Below, piece after piece: positions 38,123 to 45,376 of a stretch of 64,000 bases of DNA. The position numbers were made by a program, and so were the translations under genes. Numbering within the stretch: the first letter of the stretch is position 1; every line of letters starts with the position of its first letter. Source of the DNA: Nitrospirota bacterium (GTDB taxonomy: Bacteria > Nitrospirota > Nitrospiria > Nitrospirales > Nitrospiraceae). The stretch lies in assembly GCA_026387665.1 (NCBI GenBank), contig JAPLLG010000007.1:372001-436000 (forward strand). Reading direction: 5' to 3'. The notes below the pieces were generated by a model. The model was given only the letters and a program-made list of their open reading frames with translations. It was not told where the DNA came from and did no database searches.

Positions 38123-38608
38123 TCACTTCTGCAAGAAGGGGAGTAGATCCGTGTGGTGGCCAATCATTTTCCACTTGCCCTGCTCTTTACGGAAAAGATT
38201 GGTGGCACGGATTTCAACTTTCTGAGGTTGGCCATCAGGCCCGACATTTTCCCCGACCTCGTAGTTACTGACGATGGCCAGATCGCGCCCCACAGTCATA
38301 TGCATGTCCTTGGGTTCGACTTTGCCGCCGAGCTTCAAGCCCGCCTGCGCTTTCCATTCGGCCTGGACCTGGTTCCACCCGAAACGAAGGCCGCCTGAAG
38401 GGCCCATATAGGTAATATCGGCCGCGTGAGACCACACGTCCTCCATGGGCGCGGAACTCCCAGTAAAGAGGACGTTCAAAGCAGAATAGAACTGTTGCGT
38501 GGCCTTGGAAACTGCTTCCGTATCCGGCTTCGCGGCCTGTGCGGAAACAGTGAAGAGTCCGAGAACCGCACCGATCGTGATGGCAATACCGACAACCAGC
38601 GTCTTCAT
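38123..38608 (-). CDS. Exported SnoaL-like/DUF4440 (NTF2-fold) protein
   Basis: The 161-residue product has a signal peptide (VVGIAITIGAVLGLFTVSAQA, cleavage after AQA) and a single NTF2-like domain: QFYSALNVLFTGSSAPMEDVWS, VTYMGP-like ITYMGPSGGLRFGWNQVQAEW, VGRDLAIVSNYE and the final GKWKMIGHHTDLLPF. Such domains bind small ligands or act as accessory enzymes; no catalytic residues can be assigned. It sits between two fragments of a flippase-like gene. Confidence 0.82.
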   Translation of the reverse strand: MKTLVVGIAITIGAVLGLFTVSAQAAKPDTEAVSKATQQFYSALNVLFTGSSAPMEDVWSHAADITYMGPSGGLRFGWNQVQAEWKAQAGLKLGGKVEPKDMHMTVGRDLAIVSNYEVGENVGPDGQPQKVEIRATNLFRKEQGKWKMIGHHTDLLPFLQK

Positions 38609-38855
38609 CTTCTGCTCTCCTCTTTATTGACGTCCAAGAATAAATGTCGCGCGGCAATTTCATCTCAGTGGCGGCGACTCTACAGGGGATCACAACATGA
38701 CACAAGGTATCTCAGCGGCTGACTGACCCGATGCAACATACGTCTGCGGCCGCCCTACTACCGAAACAGGCCAAGCTAAGCCGATTGACGAGTCACTTTA
38801 ACTGCCCCAGCGCTCTCACCCCCCACCCACTGACACGCCGCAGAGTACGCCTCTT

Positions 38856-38905
38856 CAATCCAGACGAGTTCGCGGAATCGCCGGAGCAACGCAAAGGCAA
38901 TGTTG
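38856..38905 (-). pseudogene. Second fragment of a flippase-like gene
   Basis: The minus strand encodes NIAFALLRRFRELVWIE, matching GITFALLRRFRELVWIG of the intact gene at 39656-40675, with about three quarters identity at the DNA level. It lies a few bases after the doc stop codon. The 300 bases from 38609 to 38910 hold nothing else recognisable. Confidence 0.65.
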
Positions 38906-38910
38906 GCGGG

Positions 38911-39300
38911 TTATGGCTTGGCGTTTTCTCGGAAGAAGTCTGCAATGGCGTCTTTTCCAACTTGGCCCTGGGCGGCCTGTAAAACGAGCGTTTCAAAAGC
39001 CAATTCGTCCGCCTCAAGCGTGAGGCCGTTTAGCTTCAAGAATACGAACGCCGCCATTGTTCCCGCTCGCTTATTGCCATCAATGAAGGGGTGATTTTGA
39101 ACGATATGATAAAAATACGCGGCGGCCATTTCGAACAAATCGGCATGAAGATATTGATCGCCAAACCCGGCTTCCGGCATTCCGAGTGCAGAATGCAACA
39201 GCTCAACATCGCGGACACCAAGACTCCCACCATACCGCCGAATTTGGTCGGCATGAATCTCAATGACATCCTCGATTGAGAGAAATATCGGGCCAGGCAT
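38911..39300 (-). CDS. Doc/Fic-type toxin (death-on-curing family)
   Basis: The 129-residue Fic-fold protein has the active motif HPFIDGNKRAG at 70-80 (His plus GNKR), and the N-terminal FLSIEDVIEIHADQIRRYGG typical of chromosomal Doc proteins. Doc toxins phosphorylate EF-Tu; others of the family AMPylate targets. It follows the AbrB-type gene by three bases, so the two form a toxin-antitoxin operon controlled by the palindrome at 39541-39569. Confidence 0.9.
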   Translation of the reverse strand: MPGPIFLSIEDVIEIHADQIRRYGGSLGVRDVELLHSALGMPEAGFGDQYLHADLFEMAAAYFYHIVQNHPFIDGNKRAGTMAAFVFLKLNGLTLEADELAFETLVLQAAQGQVGKDAIADFFRENAKP

Positions 39301-39303
39301 TCG

Positions 39304-39528
39304 CTACGCCAACCTTTTTAGCATCTTCCCATATCGACGATTACCTTCCTCCAACGCCGCTTGGAACTTTTTCTCCCGCGCGGGAGTCTGAGCCGGTGTC
39401 ACGATGAGACATTTCCCGTCTGTCTTGATGTTGAGGGGCGTGTCTGCATCGATCTCCAGGAGATCGAGCACGCCGCGATCAATCACCAGGGCCAGACTAT
39501 TGCCGTGCTTCGTCAACTTCTTCACCAT
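39304..39528 (-). CDS. AbrB/MazE-type antitoxin
   Basis: The 74-residue protein begins MVKKLTKHGNSLALVIDRGVLDLLEIDADTPL, a SpoVT-AbrB swapped-hairpin DNA-binding domain, and has a basic, helical tail that probably covers the toxin. GGAGGT six bases before the ATG at 39528 fixes the start; a GTG two codons earlier overlaps that site. Autoregulation through the perfect palindrome just upstream is likely. Confidence 0.88.
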   Translation of the reverse strand: MVKKLTKHGNSLALVIDRGVLDLLEIDADTPLNIKTDGKCLIVTPAQTPAREKKFQAALEEGNRRYGKMLKRLA

Positions 39529-39540
39529 ACGCACACCTCC

Positions 39541-39593
39541 ATACTGGTACTACAATGTGGTACCAGTATAGCATCGGCGCTTCGCATGGTAAA
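39541..39593 (-). promoter_or_regulatory. Promoter and palindromic operator of the antitoxin-doc operon
   Basis: ATACTGGTAC (39541-39550) and GTACCAGTAT (39560-39569) form a perfect 10-bp inverted repeat with nine bases between. On the minus strand the right arm overlaps a -10 box TATACT (39565-39570), preceded after 17 bases by TTTACC (39588-39593). Binding by the antitoxin complex would block the -10 box and the start site. The arms fit an AbrB-type dimer. Confidence 0.75.
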
Positions 39594-39655
39594 GCATTCC
39601 GCTCTTACGCTTAGCCAGGGAGGGCACCGCTGTGTTTCTGGAGAAAGGGAAAATG

Positions 39656-40675
39656 TCAGGAATCGTCTCTTGAGTCGCGAGTGAGGTCCTCTTCAATAGC
39701 CACCGATCGCCCGCCGACAAAAGTCAGACAGAGTAGCCCCAGTCCAATCCAGACCAGTTCGCGGAACCGCCGCAGCAGCGCGAAGGTGATGCCGGTGACT
39801 TCGCTATAGCCGAAAGCTGTGAGCAGTAACAAATTGCCTCCGTCTTGGGCGCCAAGGCTGCCGGGAATGAAGAAGGTACCGCCTTTGATAAAGACGGAGA
39901 GGGCGCCGATGGAGATAGCGGAGAGGGCCATGGCAGGACCGCCGAGATAATAGATGATGACGTACACCTCCAAGGCCTCAGACAGCCAGCCCAACAAGAA
40001 GAGCCCGGTGGAGGCATAAAAGGCCGGACGTTTGTGGCGGTAGAAGTCCAAGATCGTGCGATCCAGCGACCGTAGCTTTTCCTCTCGCGCTTCGAGATAA
40101 GCAATCTTCAGCCCGACCTTCCGCAGAAATTCCAAAAGCCAGGTAAAGAGCCCTTGCCGCTGCACGAACACGAAGGCCGCTGTCCCGAAAGCCAATAGGC
40201 CCACGCTTAAGAGCGCCGCTGCCACGGTCTGACCGGATGAATCGTTCCCGCCCAACAGCCACACGCCCAACGCAATGCCGAGCAGAATGAACAGGACTTC
40301 GGCAATCGTCATCGTCGTTTTCGCAATGATGACCGAGGCGAGCCCCTCCACCATCGGCACATCGTGTTTCTTGAGCAGATAGGCCTTGAGCGGTTCGCCC
40401 CCGACATAAGCGGTCGGTGTGGTCATGTTCACCACTTCCCCTGCCGTCCTGATCGCAAGGATGCGCCAGAAGGGAATCGCCTTGGCCGAGGGCCCCAGCG
40501 TCACTTTCCACCCGTAGGCTTCGATCGCATACATGATGACGGAGGGAATCAACATGACGAGGAGCGCGACCGGCCCGAGCTGCGCCGCCGCGTCATAGAT
40601 ATTCCCAGGACCGATATGCCAGACGATAAGGCCGAGAGTGAGGAGACCGACGATGAGTAGGAAGAGTCTAAACAC
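39656..40675 (-). CDS. Flippase-like integral membrane protein (AglD/UPF0104, lysylphosphatidylglycerol synthase TM family)
   Basis: The 339-residue protein has about eight membrane helices and the family blocks TPTAYVGGEPLKAYLLKKH near residue 85 and GGTFFIPGSLGAQDGGNLLL near 275. Family members are MprF membrane domains, HpnL and AglD; many are thought to move lipids across the membrane. It overlaps the CDP-alcohol phosphatidyltransferase gene by eight bases and is the last gene of the putative phosphonolipid operon, so transport or flipping of its product is the suggested role. Two fragments of duplicates lie downstream. Confidence 0.85.
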   Translation of the reverse strand: MFRLFLLIVGLLTLGLIVWHIGPGNIYDAAAQLGPVALLVMLIPSVIMYAIEAYGWKVTLGPSAKAIPFWRILAIRTAGEVVNMTTPTAYVGGEPLKAYLLKKHDVPMVEGLASVIIAKTTMTIAEVLFILLGIALGVWLLGGNDSSGQTVAAALLSVGLLAFGTAAFVFVQRQGLFTWLLEFLRKVGLKIAYLEAREEKLRSLDRTILDFYRHKRPAFYASTGLFLLGWLSEALEVYVIIYYLGGPAMALSAISIGALSVFIKGGTFFIPGSLGAQDGGNLLLLTAFGYSEVTGITFALLRRFRELVWIGLGLLCLTFVGGRSVAIEEDLTRDSRDDS

Positions 40676-42095
40676 TGGTAGTAGCGGAAGGTCTGATTAC
40701 CCAGAGCATCAAACAGGAAAACACCATGGAACCGATTGAGGCCATCCAGAGGAACCAGTCCAGCTTGCCCAGGATCGCGAAGAGCAGCACGACAACGGAA
40801 AAATCGCGGCTCGCAACGTTCTTGAGCATGAAGTCGGCCCAGGCAGCCTGCACCGGGGTCTTCCAGCAGTTTGCGGATTTAATCTTCTGCGCGAGGGTGA
40901 CGAACCAGAACGACAGTCCATTGCCCAGGATCGCCGCAGCCCCAAGAGCCAGGGGAATCCAGGCGCCCTCGCTCCCGGCCAGACGCAGGTAGGAGCCCAC
41001 TGCGATGCCGGCGAAAATCGCCATATGCACCACGTTGTCCATCGCGATATCGAGCCAGGCCCCGAAGGGCGACTCGGTGAAGGTCAACCGCGCCACTTCT
41101 CCATCGCAACAGTCGATGACCGCCGCGAGCTGGAACAGGAGCGCGGCCACGATGCCGGAGCTGTAGGTTCCGAGGCCGAAGCCCGCGGCTGAGACCAGCC
41201 CGACCACCGTCGCAATCATCGTAATGGCGTTCGGCGAGAGGCCTGAGGCGAGAAAGAGACGGGTGAACCAGCGGGAAACCTTCCGATTGAAAAACCGGTC
41301 GACGAATCCTTCGAGGTCGCCCTTGAGGGAATTGAAGAGCTTCTTCTCGGCAGCCTTCACATCGGCTGCCTCGCGCACGATCTGATACCAATGGAAGCGG
41401 TTCGTTTCGGTGGATAGAACCCGCACCTGCCCCTCCACCGCGGCCAATTCGAGCCATCGGCGCACCGGCACGATACCTGTTTCCAAACCGGCTTGCCCGG
41501 CCGCCTTCATGAAGCTGCTCGGCAGCACGACGAGATCCGTGGCGATCAGCGAGGCCTCGTCCTGTCTCGATGTCATGGAGAGGAGTCGTCCCTCCTGCAC
41601 CTTCACGCGCAGGCTCGACCGGCGGGGCTGTCGATCCCGTTCGTGATGGGCCTGTGCGACGACGATCGCCTGACCCTCCTGCACCTCCCGGCGCAGACTC
41701 TCGATCAAGGGGCAGGAAAAGATTCCTTGCACCCCGGACAAGAGACAGAAGCCACGCACTTCGGCTGCGAGGGCTTCCCAGGTGCGGGCATCGTCCAGAG
41801 GAAATTCGCGAATCGGCATCCAGCGCACGGGGATCGTCACGCGGGGCCCTTTGCCCAAGGCCTGTTTGAGTTGATCCTCTTCCGGACCGACCAGAACCAT
41901 GAGTTGCCGAATGCCGGCTCGCTGCAGCGTCAAGACCGTCCGATGGAAGAGGCCGATGCCCACTACGCTCGTAAGCGGACCGGCATCATCGGCATACAAT
42001 TCGGCCGGCTCGCCGAACAGACTGACCGAAGGCAAGAGAATCGCCGTGCTCAATCCCTGCACGTCTGTCTGTTTCTGAACTGCGCTTTCGTTCAT
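40668..42095 (-). CDS. CDP-alcohol phosphatidyltransferase with N-terminal nucleotidyltransferase-like domain
   Basis: Residues from about 260 to the end form a CDP-alcohol phosphotransferase with an intact motif (DCCDGEVARL, then GAWLDIAMD) and about six helices. The first 230 residues resemble a nucleotidyltransferase fold (SVVGIGLFHRTVLTLQRAGI) but lack the GxGxR-type nucleotide loop. This two-domain plan recalls the bifunctional inositol-phosphate cytidylyltransferase/phosphotransferase of thermophiles, with the first domain decayed. In this operon it would transfer phospho- or phosphono-alcohol from a CMP carrier to a lipid. The ATG at 42095 is preferred; codons upstream lie in repeat B1. 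Confidence 0.85.
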   Translation of the reverse strand: MNESAVQKQTDVQGLSTAILLPSVSLFGEPAELYADDAGPLTSVVGIGLFHRTVLTLQRAGIRQLMVLVGPEEDQLKQALGKGPRVTIPVRWMPIREFPLDDARTWEALAAEVRGFCLLSGVQGIFSCPLIESLRREVQEGQAIVVAQAHHERDRQPRRSSLRVKVQEGRLLSMTSRQDEASLIATDLVVLPSSFMKAAGQAGLETGIVPVRRWLELAAVEGQVRVLSTETNRFHWYQIVREAADVKAAEKKLFNSLKGDLEGFVDRFFNRKVSRWFTRLFLASGLSPNAITMIATVVGLVSAAGFGLGTYSSGIVAALLFQLAAVIDCCDGEVARLTFTESPFGAWLDIAMDNVVHMAIFAGIAVGSYLRLAGSEGAWIPLALGAAAILGNGLSFWFVTLAQKIKSANCWKTPVQAAWADFMLKNVASRDFSVVVLLFAILGKLDWFLWMASIGSMVFSCLMLWVIRPSATTSV

Positions 42096-42099
42096 AGTT

Positions 42100-42252
42100 C
42101 TCGTCGCTCGTATCTCGTCAGAAGAAAAGAGCATATGGCGTATGGCTTATGGCTGGAATTCAGAGCTGGAACTGCCGAGCCAATGTCGGCTCCTCTTCCT
42201 GAGAAACGGTGCGTTTCCAAGCCATCAGCTATAAGCCATTAGCTATCAGCTC
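42100..42252. repeat. Family B hairpin of heptamer repeats, copy B1
   Basis: The left arm includes GCATATGGCGTATGGCTTATG, readable as 7-base units (GCATATG, GCGTATG, GCTTATG). The right arm is AGCTATAAGCCATTAGCTAT, again in 7-base units, and the two pair imperfectly. The inside includes a short palindrome GAGCCAATGTCGGCTC. It fills the gap between the cytidylyltransferase gene and the phosphatidyltransferase gene of the same operon. A related copy is at 45944. Confidence 0.75.
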
Positions 42253-42272
42253 CGCCCTCCCGCTACCCCAGG

Positions 42273-42992
42273 TTACAGTTTCGGCAACACGTCCCGTTCC
42301 GCTTTTTCTATGTCTTCCAGGAAATCGATTTCGGTCCAGGGGAGCCCGCCGATCTTCTCATGCCCGACTTTGACGTCGGCGAAGAACCCGACCAGCGCAT
42401 CCTCATATTCCATCTGCCAAGCCTCACGGTCCACATGGGTCTTGAGCGAGGCCACCACGTGGGGCGCATCGGCATGACGGACCTTGAGGAAGCCCACACC
42501 TTCTCCGGCGTAGTCGTAGCGCGAGGGCATTTTCTTGGTCAGGGCGATCACGCGCCCTCCCTCGACCACGACCATACATTCTTCTCCGGTCTGCTTGACG
42601 GTTTCGTCCATGAGCAGCGCGTTCGCGCAGGGGGATTGCACCAGGCGGCGCAAAATCTCTTGATGGAACAGGACATCCGCATCCATGACGATCGCATCGT
42701 CGTCCAGCGCGTGGCGCGCAATCCAGAGCGAGGAGATACTGCCACGATGGAACTCCTCGTTGACGAGGAAGTTCACGCGCACGTCACAGGAGTTCGCCTC
42801 CACCGCCGCGCGAATCATCTCCTGTTTGTAGCCCACGACGATGTCGGCGCGCTGGATCCCAACGCTCCGGAGCGACGTGAGGTAGCGATGCAGGAGCGTC
42901 TTCCCGCCGATCTCGATGAGACATTTGGGCCGGTGCTGCGTGACCTGCCACAAACGTTTCCCGACCCCGGCCGCGAGGATGATGGCTTTCAT
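42273..42992 (-). CDS. Nucleotidyltransferase, probable 2-aminoethylphosphonate cytidylyltransferase
   Basis: The 239-residue protein begins MKAIILAAGVGKRLWQVTQH and RPKCLIEIGGKTLLHRYL, the sugar-phosphate nucleotidyltransferase signature, and has SISSLWIARHALDDDAIVMDADVLF, close to LicC-type CTP:phosphocholine cytidylyltransferases. The start overlaps the aminotransferase stop as ATGA. In Treponema PntC an aminoethylphosphonate aminotransferase and a cytidylyltransferase are fused, which supports CMP-2-aminoethylphosphonate as the product here. The substrate is inferred from context. Confidence 0.82.
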   Translation of the reverse strand: MKAIILAAGVGKRLWQVTQHRPKCLIEIGGKTLLHRYLTSLRSVGIQRADIVVGYKQEMIRAAVEANSCDVRVNFLVNEEFHRGSISSLWIARHALDDDAIVMDADVLFHQEILRRLVQSPCANALLMDETVKQTGEECMVVVEGGRVIALTKKMPSRYDYAGEGVGFLKVRHADAPHVVASLKTHVDREAWQMEYEDALVGFFADVKVGHEKIGGLPWTEIDFLEDIEKAERDVLPKL

Positions 42993-44071
42993 GCTTTCGT
43001 ACAGATCCGTTCAAACGCGTCGAGGAATCCGACGATCTGCGGCTCCGTCAGGACGCCCATGTTGGCCACGCGGAAGATCTGGCTCTCGAATTGGCCTTGG
43101 CCCGCGTAGATCACGTAACCCTGCTCTTTCAGCTTGTCGTGCAGCGACTGATAAGTGATGCCTTCTGGGAGATGATAGGCCGTGATCGTGTTGGACTGTT
43201 TGTCGGGAGTCAGGACCGGCTTCACGCCCAGCTTCGCCATACGATCACGGATCAGCGTCGCGATCTTCTTGTAGCGCTGAATCCGCTTGGCGACCCCTTC
43301 CTCCATCAATTCGTTCAAGGCTTCGTCGAAGGCATAATAGATCTGCACGGCCGGCGTGAAGGGAGTCGTCCCGGCTCCCTGGTTATCCACATACTGCGTG
43401 AGGTGGAGATAGACCGACCGTCTGGGATAGCTGCGCATCTTCTCCAGGAATCCCTTGCGGATGAGCACGAAGCCCAGGCCCGGGAATCCCTGGATGCACT
43501 TGCCGGATGTGCCGGCCACCATATAGATGTGGGGACCTGCGATATCCAACGACTCTCCTGCCAAGGCGCTGACCGCGTCCAGAATGAAGACCCGGTTCTG
43601 ACTGTCGACCACGTCCGCGATTTCCTTGACCGGATTGATGAGGCCGGTGGTCGTCTCATGATGGACCATCGCCACGGCCTGCACTTCCGGATGTTGCCGG
43701 AGCGCCAGCCTGAGCCGTTCAGGATCGGGCTTCGTCGTCCAGTCGTATTTGAGTTCGGACACGCCCAGCCGATAGAGGCCGATCATCTGGGAGATGCGCT
43801 CGCCATAGACGCCGTTGTTCAGCACCAGCATCCGCTTGCCTTGCGGGAGCGACGACATGACAGCAGACTCGACCGCCGCAGTCCCCGATCCGGTCAGCAC
43901 CACGGCGGCATAATCCGCCTCCGCGCCCGGCACAAAGAGCTTCAGCAGCTTCGCCTGAATCCCGTGGAGGAGCTCCGTGAACTCCGATTCCCGATGGCAG
44001 ATATCAGGACGCAACAAGGCCTGCCGCACCCGCTCCGACACATTGACCGGTCCTGGATTCAATAAGATCAT
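42989..44071 (-). CDS. 2-aminoethylphosphonate--pyruvate aminotransferase family enzyme
   Basis: The 360-residue PLP enzyme begins MILLNPGPVNVSERVRQALL and RPDICHRESEF, the PhnW/AEP-transaminase N-terminus. PLP-binding features are TGSGTAAVESAV, D165 in FILDAVSAL and the Schiff-base lysine K191 in GTSGKCIQG. It would interconvert phosphonoacetaldehyde and 2-aminoethylphosphonate; in this operon the biosynthetic direction is likely. GGAAGGA five bases before the ATG fixes the start 20 codons inside the open frame. Family C palindrome C3 lies between it and the decarboxylase genes. Confidence 0.88.
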   Translation of the reverse strand: MILLNPGPVNVSERVRQALLRPDICHRESEFTELLHGIQAKLLKLFVPGAEADYAAVVLTGSGTAAVESAVMSSLPQGKRMLVLNNGVYGERISQMIGLYRLGVSELKYDWTTKPDPERLRLALRQHPEVQAVAMVHHETTTGLINPVKEIADVVDSQNRVFILDAVSALAGESLDIAGPHIYMVAGTSGKCIQGFPGLGFVLIRKGFLEKMRSYPRRSVYLHLTQYVDNQGAGTTPFTPAVQIYYAFDEALNELMEEGVAKRIQRYKKIATLIRDRMAKLGVKPVLTPDKQSNTITAYHLPEGITYQSLHDKLKEQGYVIYAGQGQFESQIFRVANMGVLTEPQIVGFLDAFERICTKA

Positions 44072-44096
44072 CTTGTTCCTTCCCACTACCCTAATT

Positions 44097-44185
44097 AAGT
44101 GATCGAGACCGCTCCGACTGCGCGCGTCCAACGAGGGTCTTCCGAGACCGCGCGTTGCGCGAGCAAGGAGGCGGCTCGATCGCTT
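44097..44185. repeat. Family C palindrome, copy C3
   Basis: Outer arms AAGTGATCGAGACCGCTCC and GGAGGCGGCTCGATCGCTT pair with a few mismatches around the core CTGCGCGCGTCCAACGAGGG / TCTTCCGAGACCGCGCGTTG, shared with copy C2. The right arm reaches the stop codon of the decarboxylase beta gene. It lies inside the operon, so it could tune transcription or message stability between the decarboxylase and aminotransferase genes. Confidence 0.82.
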
Positions 44186-44762
44186 ATTCGATCGCTTTCA
44201 TGAACCGCTTTGTTATGTCCGGCGGATCCAGCATCACGCGTCCGGCATCTTCCACCATCTCGTTGACTTTCACCAGCAACATGCTCGGCCCGTCCTTCTT
44301 CAGCATGTCCTTGAACTCGTAGACGAGGTCTTCGCGTTCCCGCACCCGCTCGACGTTCACATAGCCTGCCGCCTTCGCCACCTTCTCCAGCGGCACCACA
44401 TTGGAAATCGTCGGCTGATTGCCGGTCGTCCCGTAGACTTCGTTATCGAAGACCACATGGATGAAATTTTTCGGCTTGAGCGCGCCGACCGTAGCCAGGG
44501 TGCCCATCCCCATCAGCACGTTCCCGTCGCCGTCGAAGATCACCACTTGCTTCTTCGGCTTGGCCAGCGCCACGCCCAGCCCGATCGCCGCAGCCGATCC
44601 CATAGACCCGATCATGTAGAAATGGGTCGGTCGGTCGGCAATTTTCTGAGCTTCCCGCGAAGGGAAGCCGTTGCAAATGATCACCGGCTGGTCGGTGAGC
44701 AGCTCCATCAAGGCCGCCATAGCCATCGCCCGACTCTGCATGGTTCCTTGCTCCGGCCTCAT
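44184..44762 (-). CDS. TPP-dependent phosphonopyruvate/sulfopyruvate decarboxylase, beta (C-terminal) subunit
   Basis: The 192-residue protein is the TPP-pyrophosphate domain. The cofactor motif starts GDGN at 78-81 and ends VFDNEVYG near 104-111; GSMGSAAAIGLGVALA precedes it. It needs the alpha subunit encoded just upstream, and the two overlap as ATGA. Phosphonopyruvate decarboxylase makes phosphonoacetaldehyde; the related sulfopyruvate enzyme is also split. The next gene is an aminoethylphosphonate-type aminotransferase, which favours phosphonopyruvate. Confidence 0.85.
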   Translation of the reverse strand: MRPEQGTMQSRAMAMAALMELLTDQPVIICNGFPSREAQKIADRPTHFYMIGSMGSAAAIGLGVALAKPKKQVVIFDGDGNVLMGMGTLATVGALKPKNFIHVVFDNEVYGTTGNQPTISNVVPLEKVAKAAGYVNVERVREREDLVYEFKDMLKKDGPSMLLVKVNEMVEDAGRVMLDPPDITKRFMKAIE

Positions 44763-45256
44763 GGGTGCAACCCTTTCACGACACCTTTGGTAATCAAGAG
44801 GGCGACGGGGACCCGCTGCTTCATGAAAGTCTCCGCCAGCCATTTCAGATCCTCGACCGCCGTCTTTTCCGTCAGGGTGCGGTGGGGGATCTTCATGATA
44901 TCGAGAAAGGGCTCCATCACCTCGCCCATCACCAGATGCTCCGGCGCATCCTTGCCATGCTGGCCGCGCCAGGACACGATCAGGATGCAGGGCTGGCGGT
45001 AAATCGCGTTCAACGAAATAATCGTATTGAGGGACGTGCCCAGCCCGGAGTTCTGCATGAGCACGGCCGGGATCTTGCCGGCCATATAGGCCCCGGCTGC
45101 CATGGCCACCGCTTCATCTTCTCGCACGGCCGGGACATAGATCCGCCGTTCCATCAACTCGGCAATGATGCCGCCCAGGATCGAGTCAGGGACCCCCGTA
45201 AAGAAATCCACCCCGATATCTTGCAGGGCTTGAACGAATGCGTCGCTTTCAATCAT
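44759..45256 (-). CDS. TPP-dependent phosphonopyruvate/sulfopyruvate decarboxylase, alpha (N-terminal) subunit
   Basis: The 165-residue protein is the pyrimidine-binding domain. It has FFTGVPDSILGGI, VREDEAVAMAAGAYMAG with the cofactor-activating Glu (about E48), VLMQNSGLGTSLNTIISL and VSWRGQHGKDAPEH, the typical blocks of this decarboxylase group. It is the first gene of the six-gene operon, about 35 bases after a strong predicted promoter. No phosphoenolpyruvate mutase gene, which would supply phosphonopyruvate, is present next to it. Confidence 0.85.
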   Translation of the reverse strand: MIESDAFVQALQDIGVDFFTGVPDSILGGIIAELMERRIYVPAVREDEAVAMAAGAYMAGKIPAVLMQNSGLGTSLNTIISLNAIYRQPCILIVSWRGQHGKDAPEHLVMGEVMEPFLDIMKIPHRTLTEKTAVEDLKWLAETFMKQRVPVALLITKGVVKGLHP

Positions 45257-45297
45257 CGTGTCGGTTCCTCGCCGCTAAGCACATGGAAAAACGCGCC

Positions 45298-45327
45298 ATT
45301 ATAAGCTATGCCTCGCGACATTCTCAA
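45298..45327 (-). promoter_or_regulatory. Predicted strong promoter of the phosphonate operon
   Basis: On the minus strand TTGAGA (45322-45327, 5 of 6) and a perfect TATAAT (45298-45303) are 18 bases apart; transcription would start near 45291, about 35 bases before the decarboxylase alpha start. The next gene upstream is divergent, so this should be the operon's main promoter. Confidence 0.65.
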
Positions 45328-45376
45328 CAAAACTGAGGGAGTTGCGCCATCAAATCGACCGTGGTAGCGTTCTGCC

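Noticed and set aside
35838-39593. Prophage or insertion sequence in the accessory stretch.
   Set aside because: No transposase, integrase or phage structural gene is readable; only toxin-antitoxin genes, repeats and fragments.
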